Source: Rhodopirellula sp.
GTDB lineage: Bacteria > Planctomycetota > Planctomycetia > Pirellulales > Thermoguttaceae
DNA: 64,000 nucleotides
Direction of reading: 5' to 3'
Assembly (NCBI GenBank): GCA_012728855.1
Contig: JAAYEH010000179.1
Coordinates: forward strand, 1-64,000
Shown here: one piece after another, positions 1 through 8,000 of the stretch
Layout: every line of letters begins with the position of its first letter
How positions within the stretch are numbered: position 1 is the first letter of the stretch
Position numbers and translations under genes: made by a program
Notes under the pieces: model-generated
Seen by the model: the letters and a program-made list of their open reading frames with translations, nothing else
Told to the model about the DNA's origin: nothing
The model's database searches: none

Positions 1-36
1 CAGGAAACAAGTAACCGCAGTCAGGGATGAGGAAAC

Positions 37-405
37 ATGGGCGAATACGCGAAGAAACTCCACCGACGAATGGCATCAAAGGCGGGCAGATGGCCGACCA
101 AAGAGCCCAAGCGGCGTCCCGGCGAGGCGTTGCCCGGCGGCATCAAGGACATTCCAACACTTATCAAGGAGGGGCTCGACCCAATTCATGCCGCCTACGT
201 CTTCATGCAGAACTTCACCTCGCACTTTGCCGAGGGGGTTTCTCGCTTTCCAGAAATGAAGACATGGGCAAAGACGGTGGCAGCGGCGGAGGAGGAGTAC
301 ATGCCCTCCGGGCCGCCGATGAGCCCGCTCACCGGCAGCTACTTCTGGACGTGGGTACTATACGACCTCCGTATCGGCAAGAGCACCGATACGGATTGTA
401 CGTAG
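37..405 (+). CDS. Hypothetical protein, probably 3'-truncated
   Basis: A 122-residue reading frame starting with ATG after a GAGGAAAC purine stretch. I do not recognise the family. It has a basic N-terminus, a hydrophobic/aromatic stretch near residues 98-112 and no signal peptide. After the segment around DLRIGKST (residues 110-117) the frame runs only a few codons to a stop, and the DNA from about base 395 onwards encodes the end of a different gene in another frame. This suggests the original 3' end was lost in a deletion or recombination event. Function unknown; the truncation is inference from the junction. Confidence 0.5.
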   Translation: MGEYAKKLHRRMASKAGRWPTKEPKRRPGEALPGGIKDIPTLIKEGLDPIHAAYVFMQNFTSHFAEGVSRFPEMKTWAKTVAAAEEEYMPSGPPMSPLTGSYFWTWVLYDLRIGKSTDTDCT

Positions 406-608
406 GCGATCCAAGCGGCTATGATGCCCCCCGGCGAGCCGGTTTGGAGGACGGAGCTGATGATTGGCACCTCTTGCTCCAAATCGACACAGACGACAAC
501 ATGGCGACGATGTGGGGTGATGGCGGACGGGTCTACTTCTGGATTCGAGAGGAGGACTTGAAGAGCCGTGAGTTTGGCAATGTCTGGCTGATCTTGCAGT
601 GCTATTGA
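395..608 (+). pseudogene. C-terminal fragment of a DUF1963 (YwqG-like) protein
   Basis: Reading frame 3 from about base 395 to the TGA at 606-608 encodes about 70 residues matching the end of DUF1963/YwqG proteins as I know them: GLYVGDPSGY, then LLLQIDTDD, MWGDGG, VYFWIREEDL and a terminal LQCY. These proteins are normally 250 residues or more, so the N-terminal two thirds are missing. No start codon with a ribosome site belongs to this fragment. It follows directly on the truncated frame that begins at 37, in another frame, so the two halves look joined by a deletion. Confidence 0.6.
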
Positions 609-654
609 CACTCCAGGACACCGGGCATGCGGCCGGAGGAAAGGGAGAATCGAC

Positions 655-765
655 ATGAGCGGAAAAGGAAGACAAACGCCCCGAAAACCGGCGATCAAGT
701 TCGCCCAACTGCGGAAGAAAATAGAAAAGGCCCGCCCCATGGCCAAGATCAGCAAAAAGAAGTGA
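655..765 (+). CDS. Small basic peptide, 36 aa
   Basis: An ATG preceded by GGAGGAAAGGGAG begins a 36-codon frame ending at TGA 763-765, seven bases before the SUI1-like gene. The peptide is strongly basic (Lys/Arg rich, ending ISKKK) with no cysteines or membrane segment. The strong Shine-Dalgarno and the tight spacing to the next gene argue for translation, perhaps coupled to it. Function unknown; it could also be a remnant. Confidence 0.4.
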   Translation: MSGKGRQTPRKPAIKFAQLRKKIEKARPMAKISKKK

Positions 766-772
766 TTCGACG

Positions 773-1108
773 ATGGGGAATGACGATTGGCGGAGACTGC
801 TTTGCCCGAAGTGCAAGCAACTCAAGACGACTTGCACCTGCCCGAGCGAGCCACCAGCACCGAGCAAGTCCACCGTAGTTCGGGTGGGGCGAGAGACGAA
901 AAGGCGAGGTGGAAAGGGCGTGACGGTGATTTCCGACCTGCCGTTGGACGAAAAGGGCCTCACCGAGCTTGCCACCAAGCTGAAGACTCGGTTGGGGACT
1001 GGAGGAACATTCAAGGACGGAAGGATTGAAATCCAGGGCGATCATCGAGACCGTGTCGTCCAAGAGCTTGAAGGACTAGGTTACCGAGCGAAGCGAGCCG
1101 GAGGATGA
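773..1108 (+). CDS. SUI1/eIF1-like translation initiation factor (YciH family)
   Basis: 111 residues. The N-terminus carries a short metal-binding-like CPKCKQ..CTCP segment (residues 11-23). The C-terminal two thirds (about 37-108) form the SUI1 domain, with RGGKGVTVISDLP, a LATKLKTRLGTGGT segment and the IEIQGDHRDRV strand-helix typical of bacterial YciH proteins. Bacterial SUI1 proteins resemble eukaryotic eIF1 and are thought to influence start-codon selection. The start follows a short spacer after the 36-aa ORF, and a membrane-protein gene begins three bases after its stop, so the three are probably co-transcribed. Confidence 0.85.
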   Translation: MGNDDWRRLLCPKCKQLKTTCTCPSEPPAPSKSTVVRVGRETKRRGGKGVTVISDLPLDEKGLTELATKLKTRLGTGGTFKDGRIEIQGDHRDRVVQELEGLGYRAKRAGG

Positions 1109-1111
1109 CTG

Positions 1112-1441
1112 ATGGAGACAACGACACGTTGGTATCACTTGATCGCCTGGTTCTTCGGCGGGGTCTTCCTCACGAATGCGGTTCCACACTTGGTAAGTGG
1201 TGTTTCGGGCGAACCGTTGCAGACTCCGTTTGCATCGCCGCCCGGCGGGGGCTTGTCATCCTCGACGGTCAACGTCCTGTGGGGAATGTTCAATCTGGTT
1301 GTGGGGTACGTATTGGTGGTTCGAATTGGCCGGTTCGATCTACGGCAGACGAAGCATGTGGTCGTTCTGGGCCTCGGGGTCTTGGCGATGGCACTCCTGC
1401 TTGCACATCAACTTGGAAGACTCCACGGCGGCAACCTCTGA
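1112..1441 (+). CDS. Small integral membrane protein
   Basis: 109 residues with three hydrophobic segments at about 7-27, 51-71 and 81-100, joined by a Gly/Pro/Ser-rich loop. No enzymatic motif is visible and I do not recognise the family. The start codon is three bases after the SUI1-like stop, so translation may be coupled. It may be a small multi-pass inner-membrane protein of unknown role. Confidence 0.65.
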   Translation: METTTRWYHLIAWFFGGVFLTNAVPHLVSGVSGEPLQTPFASPPGGGLSSSTVNVLWGMFNLVVGYVLVVRIGRFDLRQTKHVVVLGLGVLAMALLLAHQLGRLHGGNL

Positions 1442-1511
1442 CCACGCAGCCGAGGATGAGTGCGGTCTTTGAGGGGCCTTGCCCAGAGAGGTTGCGAGAA
1501 AGGCGATCATC

Positions 1512-2279
1512 ATGAATTTCGACAGCTACGAGTGCTTGAGTTTCGACTGCTACGGAACATTGATCGATTGGGAGACGGGCCTCTTGCAGGCGTTGCGACC
1601 GATCTTCGCCCGTCACGGAGTCGAGGTGGAAGACCGCCGACTCTTGGAAAGCTACGGCCACGCAGAAGCCGCGATCCAATCCCAACAGTATCGTCCCTAC
1701 CGAGAGGTTCTCCGGCAAGTGTTGGTGCGACTCGGCGACGAGTACGGGTTTGCCCCAACGGTTGGTGAGCAGAACGACTTCGCTGACTCGGTGAGGCTCT
1801 GGCCTCCCTTTCCCGATTCGACCGAGGCCCTCCGCAGGTTGCAGACCAGGTACCGCCTGATCGTGCTTTCCAACATCGATGACGATCTATTCCAGGGATC
1901 GGCCGAACAACTGCAAGTGGATTTCGAGCACGTCTTCACCGCCCAACAGATTGGGGCGTACAAGCCGAGCCGCAAGAACTTTGAGTTCCTCCTTAACCAC
2001 GCCGGAGTCGAACGAAGCAGGCTGCTCCACGTCGCACAGAGCCTCTTTCACGACATCGCACCCGCTAAGGCCCTCGGGCTGGCGACGGTGTGGGTCAATC
2101 GGCGCGCGGGGAAGGAAGGATTCGGGGCGACTGTGCCAGCGGAGGCACAGCCGGATGTTGAAGTGCCTGACTTGAAGACGCTCGTCCGGCTGGCGGTCGC
2201 TGAGACGCTCATGGCCGCTGATGCTGACGCCGGTCGTGGCGTACTTGGTCTTCAAGGCTCGGATCGGGCGGGAGAATGA
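1512..2279 (+). CDS. HAD-superfamily hydrolase, type II haloacid dehalogenase-like, with altered C-terminus
   Basis: 255 residues from ATG 1512; 11 in-frame codons upstream lack homology-like sequence. HAD motif I is FDCYGTLID with nucleophile Asp12, motif II is VLSNIDDD, the conserved lysine lies in AYKPSRKNF and motif III is around HDIAPAKALGLATVWV. This is the pattern of L-2-haloacid dehalogenase/phosphatase enzymes. The natural end seems to be near RLAVAE; the last 20 or so residues are the out-of-frame translation of a foreign fragment (see the overlapping methyltransferase remnant). The catalytic core is complete, so activity is plausible, but the substrate cannot be told. Confidence 0.8.
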   Translation: MNFDSYECLSFDCYGTLIDWETGLLQALRPIFARHGVEVEDRRLLESYGHAEAAIQSQQYRPYREVLRQVLVRLGDEYGFAPTVGEQNDFADSVRLWPPFPDSTEALRRLQTRYRLIVLSNIDDDLFQGSAEQLQVDFEHVFTAQQIGAYKPSRKNFEFLLNHAGVERSRLLHVAQSLFHDIAPAKALGLATVWVNRRAGKEGFGATVPAEAQPDVEVPDLKTLVRLAVAETLMAADADAGRGVLGLQGSDRAGE

Positions 2280-2364
2280 GTATCTGGAGAAGCGTTTCGG
2301 TGGGGACTACCGGGCATACAAAGCCGAGGTGAATGAATTGGTGCCGTTTCCACGGCGAAAGTAA
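2215..2364 (+). pseudogene. C-terminal fragment of an isoprenylcysteine methyltransferase-like (ICMT/PEMT) protein
   Basis: In a frame different from the HAD gene, bases 2215-2364 encode 49 residues ending in TAA: a hydrophobic stretch (PLMLTPVVAYLVF) followed by GRENEYLEKRFGGDYRAYK, the conserved tail of ICMT/PEMT-type membrane methyltransferases (E-x-x-Y/L-E-x-x-F-G-x-x-Y-x-x-Y). Everything upstream in this frame is the HAD gene, so only the last quarter of the methyltransferase survives. It is further evidence that this part of the chromosome has lost DNA between genes. Confidence 0.65.
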
Positions 2365-2379
2365 TCGCAGGAGAACCTA

Positions 2380-3273
2380 ATGGCAACCTTGATTCAGAAA
2401 CCGACAACGATCCAAGCCGCTGGCGAGCCGCCCAAGCTGATCGAGGAATTCATCGGTCGGGTGAACTCGAACACAACAGCGGTCAGCATCGCTCGAATGA
2501 AGAGCCCCTCCGGCTGGTCCGAGCCAGGGCAGACACCGGAATTCGACGAATATACCGTCGTTCTCCGGGGCAGCCTGCATGTAAGGCTCAAGGATCAGGA
2601 GTTCGACGTGGGGGCCGGTCAGGCGATCATCGTGCATGCGGGGGAGTGGGTGCAGTACAGCAGCTCGTCGGCCGAGGGTGCCGAGTATGTCGCTGTGTGC
2701 ATCCCTGCGTTCTCGCCCGCTACTGTCCATCGAGACAGCGAGGAGACCGCAAGGCCAGACAGCCGGAAAGCCACGGCAATGGAGTTCACTCTCGAACCGA
2801 TGGCGGACTGCCATGGCCATGCGATGATCGATGTTTTCAACCATTTCGTCACGCATAGCTTCGCCGCCTATCCCGACCAGCCGGTGCCGTATGACTTCTT
2901 TGGCCGCTTCCAGCAAATGATCCAGGGCTATCCGGCTTACGTTGTCACAGTCGATTCCGGGAAGGTCGTCGGCTTTGGCTTCCTGCGGCCCTTCCACCCG
3001 GCAAGTACGTTGCACCGAACGGCCGAAGTGACCTACTTCATCTCACCGGAGTTCACGAAGCTGGGAATTGGCACGGCCCTGCTGAATCGGCTGATCGAGG
3101 ACGCCACTCCCAGAGGAATCGACTCGCTGGTGGCCAGCATCTCATCCAGGAACGAGGAAAGCATCGCTTTCCACCGGAAGAACGGCTTTTGTGAGTGCGG
3201 CCGGTTCGAGCGGGTGGGCCGGAAGAACCGTCAGGATTTCGACATCGTTTGGATGCAGCGGCAACTGACCTGA
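2380..3273 (+). CDS. Cupin-GNAT fusion protein
   Basis: 297 residues in one uninterrupted frame. Residues about 25-115 form a cupin barrel (EFDEYTVVLRGSLHVRL, then VGAGQAIIVHAGEWVQY). Residues about 128-297 form a GNAT acetyltransferase with the acetyl-CoA loop region LGIGTALLNRLIEDA and the late AFHRKNGF segment. An internal methionine at residue 128 sits where a free-standing GNAT would begin, so the gene may be a recent fusion of two ORFs. The first ATG follows GGAGAACCTA. Substrate unknown; it is flanked by other acetyltransferases. Confidence 0.75.
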   Translation: MATLIQKPTTIQAAGEPPKLIEEFIGRVNSNTTAVSIARMKSPSGWSEPGQTPEFDEYTVVLRGSLHVRLKDQEFDVGAGQAIIVHAGEWVQYSSSSAEGAEYVAVCIPAFSPATVHRDSEETARPDSRKATAMEFTLEPMADCHGHAMIDVFNHFVTHSFAAYPDQPVPYDFFGRFQQMIQGYPAYVVTVDSGKVVGFGFLRPFHPASTLHRTAEVTYFISPEFTKLGIGTALLNRLIEDATPRGIDSLVASISSRNEESIAFHRKNGFCECGRFERVGRKNRQDFDIVWMQRQLT

Positions 3274-3283
3274 TCGGTCGTCG

Positions 3284-3469
3284 ATGTTGGGTGGGCGTGT
3301 TGGCACCACCACGGCCGAATGGAAGCAAGTCCTCACCGGGCTGAATGAAGGAGGGAATCGGCTTGTGGAGGGTCTGACCAATGAAGCATACCGGCAGAGA
3401 ATCATAGCGTTGGAGGGACTGCTCAACCACTACCTGACCACCGGCGATATGCTCAGAGGTGGTGCATGA
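3284..3469 (+). CDS. Small hypothetical protein, 61 aa
   Basis: A 61-codon frame lying between the cupin-GNAT and double-GNAT genes and overlapping the start of the latter by four bases (3466-3469). It has helical, charged sequence with no cysteine pair, signal peptide or membrane segment. The overlap with the next start favours a real, coupled gene, but it could equally be the tail of a larger protein, as seen elsewhere in this region. Not recognised. Confidence 0.35.
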   Translation: MLGGRVGTTTAEWKQVLTGLNEGGNRLVEGLTNEAYRQRIIALEGLLNHYLTTGDMLRGGA

Positions 3470-4440
3470 TAATCGGGCCAGCGACACTCGACGACTCCCG
3501 CAGCATCCTCACGCTGCAACATCTCGCCTACCGGAGCGAGGCGGCGATCTACGACGATTACACGCTCCCGCCGTTACTCGAAACGCTCGAAGACCTGATT
3601 GCCCGATTCCAAAATCGCCGGTTCTTGAAAGCGATTGACGGCGACCGTCTGGTCGGTTCTGTGAGGGCCATTCAAGAGGGCGAGACCTGCTTTGTAGAGC
3701 GGTTGATCGTTCATCCCGATTACCGTCGTCGGGGCATTGGCACGGACTTGCTGAACAGGATCGAGACGCTGTTCCCCACCGCCGGCCGTTTCGAGTTATT
3801 CACTGGCCACAAGAGCGAGGGCAACATCCGACTGTATGAGCGTCTCGGATACCGGGCCTTTCGTCAGAATCGGGCAAATGAAAAAGTCACGTTGGTCTAC
3901 ATGGAGAAAACGATGCCACAACTCACGATCCGATTGGATCGACTGGAACTGATCGCTGCCACCGAGGCACTGCTGCAAGCCGAAGAGGACGTGCCGCAAT
4001 TCGCCCAACACCTGCAAGCCGAAGTTCCGCGTAACTGGCCCACTCCCTTGTACGACAGTGATGCCCGGCAACACTTCCTTCGTGTCGTGAAGGAAAACTC
4101 GGAAGCGGTTGGATGGACCGCTTGGTACATCCTGCTTATTGATCAACTCGGGAAGAAGACATTGATCGGGGCAGTTGGTGCATGTGGCCAGCCAGACGAC
4201 GAGGGACAAATCGTAATTGGCTATTCGCTCCTCGACCAATTCCAAGGGAAAGGATATGCCACAGAAGCCCTGCGGGGCTTCTTGGAATTCGCCAAACGTC
4301 ACCCTTCTCTGCGAAAAGTGGTCGCGGACACATACCCTCACCTCATGGCATCGATCCGTGTGCTGGAGAAAAACGGCTTCGTTCGTTGTGGGTCGGGAGC
4401 CGAGGAAGGCACGATGCGGTTTGAGCTGGCAGTTCCGTGA
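3466..4440 (+). CDS. Tandem GNAT acetyltransferase (two GNAT domains)
   Basis: 324 residues. The first GNAT domain (about 1-148) contains the acetyl-CoA loop VERLIVHPDYRRRGIGTDLL and the late LYERLGYRAF element. The second domain (about 149-324) resembles ribosomal-protein-type acetyltransferases, with IVIGYSLLDQFQGKGYATEA and SIRVLEKNGFVRCG. The second domain begins at an internal methionine, so this may be two genes fused in frame, as in the neighbouring cupin-GNAT ORF. Both acetyl-CoA sites look intact; substrates are unknown. The stop overlaps a possible GTG start of a small downstream ORF. Confidence 0.8.
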   Translation: MIIGPATLDDSRSILTLQHLAYRSEAAIYDDYTLPPLLETLEDLIARFQNRRFLKAIDGDRLVGSVRAIQEGETCFVERLIVHPDYRRRGIGTDLLNRIETLFPTAGRFELFTGHKSEGNIRLYERLGYRAFRQNRANEKVTLVYMEKTMPQLTIRLDRLELIAATEALLQAEEDVPQFAQHLQAEVPRNWPTPLYDSDARQHFLRVVKENSEAVGWTAWYILLIDQLGKKTLIGAVGACGQPDDEGQIVIGYSLLDQFQGKGYATEALRGFLEFAKRHPSLRKVVADTYPHLMASIRVLEKNGFVRCGSGAEEGTMRFELAVP

Positions 4441-4592
4441 ACGTAAAGGCAGAATACGAGGAACGCCGGACCTTTATTTCGGAACTAGCCCATGTTCGTC
4501 GGGCAGATGGATTGAAACAACGGCATTGCCTCGAAACCGGCAAAACTGCGGATGATCGCCGGAATGACCACGGTCACCATGAAGGGCAGTAG
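4437..4592 (+). CDS. Possible small ORF or gene remnant, 51 aa
   Basis: A GTG overlapping the preceding TGA (GTGA) opens a 51-codon frame ending at TAG 4590-4592. The sequence is charged and histidine-rich at its end. A faint resemblance to the N-terminus of HD-domain hydrolases (an ELAHVRRADGLKQR segment) is possible but not convincing. It may be another truncated gene of the mosaic region. It converges on the FHA pseudogene on the other strand. Confidence 0.2.
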   Translation: MNVKAEYEERRTFISELAHVRRADGLKQRHCLETGKTADDRRNDHGHHEGQ

Positions 4593-4621
4593 AAGAACCG
4601 CCCTGATGTGCTGCCACGTCG

Positions 4622-4980
4622 TCATGCACCGGCTGGAGATTCACGACCCCGATTCCGCTGAGTTGCCTGTCGGACGATCTCCAGTGTGTTTTCAAGACGG
4701 ACCTCGAAAACGAGAGGGCCCGCGGGCAGCCTATCGCCGTGCTGCAGTTCGCGCTCGTGTTGGACCCGTTGGCCTTTCACGAACGTCCCGGTGCGGTTGC
4801 CGACATCCTGCACGAAGACCTTGCCGTCCTTGACATACAGAGACTGTGATACCAGCTCAAATCCTGGCTCTTGGCTCGCACGCAACAGTCTGGCGCGCGA
4901 CCAATAAGGCATAGGGGCTTGGGAACTGTGAACTCTATGCCCCCTGCCTTGCAATTGGCAGCCGACGACTGACATGGCAT
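4622..4980 (-). pseudogene. Frameshifted FHA-domain protein
   Basis: Read on the minus strand from an ATG at 4980, the first frame gives FTVPKPLCLIGRAPDCCVRA and SQDLS, the phosphothreonine-binding N-terminal half of a forkhead-associated (FHA) domain. Near 4850 the match jumps to another frame: SLYVKDGKVFVQDVGNRTGT, then FVKGQRV and ELQHGDRL, the C-terminal half including the conserved N-R-T-G-T motif. One small indel therefore splits a single FHA domain of about 115 residues. No intact start-to-stop frame covers both halves, so it is scored as a pseudogene unless sequencing error is involved. Confidence 0.7.
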
Positions 4981-5026
4981 AATGGGGCCATCGTAGGCCG
5001 CTATGTTGAAAACCGAGGAGACCGGC

Positions 5027-8000
5027 ATGATGAAGATCTTCCTTGCGCGTCTTGCCCTGGCCGTTTCCGTGTTCGCCTCGGGCGTCGGGCAACTGGCGGC
5101 CGGAGAGTCATTCTCTTTCGGCGAGAAGGACGATTGGACCAACAACCAGCTCATTTGCCGGCAAGACGGTTCGCTGGGGCTGATGGGCGGGCAGTTGACC
5201 TATAGCGCAGAGACATTTCCCGTGGATACGACCGCGGTTTCGAAGCTTAGCGGCCAGTTCAAGCGATTGCCGGGCGCCGGTGAAAAAGACCGGTTCTTTT
5301 TCGCCTTTCTCACTTTCGACAAGGACATGAAGCGGATCGACGCCATTCACGTGAACCCCGTCCAAGAGTCCGATACGGAACTGGCGGCGCCCTGCACGGC
5401 AAGCGACACGGCGATCAAACTCAAAAAAGGCTCGAATTTCACGAAGGGATCGTACATTGCGTTCCATACCCGGAACGACTATCAAGACCTTCCTAACAGA
5501 AACGTCAACGCCCAGGCTCCGATCACCGACTCGAAACAACTCGACGACGGCACATGGCTGGTGACCGTCAAGGCGCCGATCGGCCTCGACGCCCCCGCCG
5601 GCACTCGCGTCCGCGCCCACCAGGGTGGCTGGTATCAATACTCCGGCGCTTTCGCCCAGACGATTCCCGACGACTGGACAAGTTTCGAAGGCACGATCCA
5701 GGGCTCCGAAGCGGGCGATCACCGCAGCAAGTGGCGTCCCGGAACGGCCTATGCGCAGCTTATCCTGTTCGGCAGCGGGCCGGCCACTGAACCGTTTCTG
5801 GCGTTTCGCAACGTGAAGTTCAAGTCGACGGGCGGCGCCGAGCAAGCCTCCTCCGACGCGATCGTTGTCGATATTCCCAAGACAACGGTCGAGACCAGCC
5901 TCGCGCTGCTACCCGTTCGAGGCGGACAGGACTTGAAAGTGCATTTTGAAAACGGTTCGTGGCGCACCGTGCGGATCACGGTCTTCGATGAGAAGACCGT
6001 GGAGCCGGGAAAGGAGACACCCCTGTTCGCTGCGGGACTCGAAATCCAGCCGTTCGACGTCCGCTACGCCCTCCGCCCCGCGGCGTCTTCCGCCGGCCAG
6101 GCCGATCCTGCCGACCGTCGCCGGAATCGGGTAGAGGAAGCGGAAATCTACCGGAAACAATTCATCCTCTCGCTCCGCCAGGTGAACGGAGCCGTCGAAT
6201 TCCGGGTGGACGGCTCCTACATCGGAACGATGATGAGAGACAGCCGCGCCGATTCGATCACCAGCAGCATCCCCATCGAGACCGTGTCGTTCCGCACGGA
6301 ACCGCCGGCCGGCGATTATGTACCGATCGATATCTCCCCGAAAAGCAAGCCGGGGGCAATGGACGGCGCCAGGGTCAAACTGGCCAATCAAGAGATCCCT
6401 TTCATCGTGGCCGGCGGCGCGAATCTCGATATGGGAGTCACCACAAAGCAATCGAGCCTCAACGAAGGGCAGAGAAGTCTCGCCGAGACGCAGGCCTCGT
6501 TCATCTTCACGGTGCCTTGCGAGCAATACACCCGCGCGTGGGTGCTTTGCGCCCTGGAGGAAGATCCCCAAAAGGATCCTGTCTTGAACGCGAGACTCAC
6601 GCGCTACGTCGGCGGCGCCGAATACACGGGGCGGGCCTACGAGGCGATGGCAAATACCAGCGTCGAGCTTCCGGGCAACGCCACTCGTGCCGGCGACGTA
6701 ATAGTTTCCGGCAAACTGCTCCCGCTTTGGCGCGTGGAGATCCCGCTTCATTCCGGCAACATTCAGGACTTGATCTTCACCGAAAACCGCGGAACGCATT
6801 CGCGGATGCGATTCGGAAAGTACCTGGATTTCGAGCTTTCCGGCAGGCTCGTCAAGCGCCGCGGCCCGCTGGGTGACCGTCGCCACGTTCCCGATCCGGC
6901 GTTTACCAGTTCGGTGCATGTTTTCGGAGTAACGCTGGAAAAACCGGCCGCCGAACTCGAAATCAAACCGATCCAGACCGGTAATATCTTTCACAACGAC
7001 GAGATCCCCGAGACTCTCGTCGAGGTGCGCCCGCGCAGGCAGGGGGATTTCAAGCTCCGCTGGACGATCCGCGACGCCGAAGACCAGGTTGTCGACTCCG
7101 AGGAAAGAAAGGCCGATTCGAGGGGGCCGCAGGAGTTTAAGATCTCGCTCGCCATGAAGCAGATCGGATGGTACGGAATCGACTTCGAGTTGCTGGACGC
7201 AGAGCGCGTGCTCCTGACCCATAGCGCCTCGTTCGCGCTGCTGGGCAAAGACACCCGCAAGGCGGAAGTCGCCGATTCTCCCTACGGAACGTGGAACTAC
7301 GGTGGGCCACACTACACAACGCCGGACGTCGAGATATACGGCCCCGTCCTCTTTAAAGCGGGATTCCGCCGATCGGCCGGCGTCAACCGATACTCCGAAG
7401 CCGAGCTTGCCCCCTGGAAACTCGCAGTTCCGACCGTCAAGACCGGCGGCCTCCAGAGCAGCGACGAGGAACTCATCCGGAATATCCGCAACAGTCTCCA
7501 GCGGTATCCAAGCGTTGCCAACGCCATGATCTTCCACGAGCACGCGGTTTGGGGCTACCAGGTCGCTCCCGAACTGATCGGCCGCAAGCCCGAACCCGGC
7601 TCGCAGTGGGAAGGCGCGGAGCAGCGCTGGAACTATGCCGAGCGGCTCGGACGCATCCTCCGCACGCACTTTCCTCAGCTTCGTGTCACCATCGGCAACT
7701 CCCTGGCCTCGACGGAACTCATCGCCGAAGGCCTCCGCCGGGGATTCCCCGAAGCCTATGCCGATTTCCTCGGCCTGGAAGTGGTCGGGCGGACTACCCT
7801 CCCCGAACGGCAATGGGAAGCGTCGCTTCAGGCAGGCGACCTGATGCTCGAAACCGCCGCAAGATTCGGATACCACAAGTGGAAGATCAACGCCTGCTAT
7901 GAAAGCAATTACCGGCTCAATGCCATCCTCGGCGACAAGACGCAAGCCGAGTGGTATGTCCGCGACCTGCTCCTCTGCCAGGCATGGGGAATGCCCGACA

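Noticed and set aside
1-4980. Integron cassette array
   Set aside because: Genes are small and co-oriented, but no attC-like core sites or cassette-length palindromes were visible and there is no integrase in the window.
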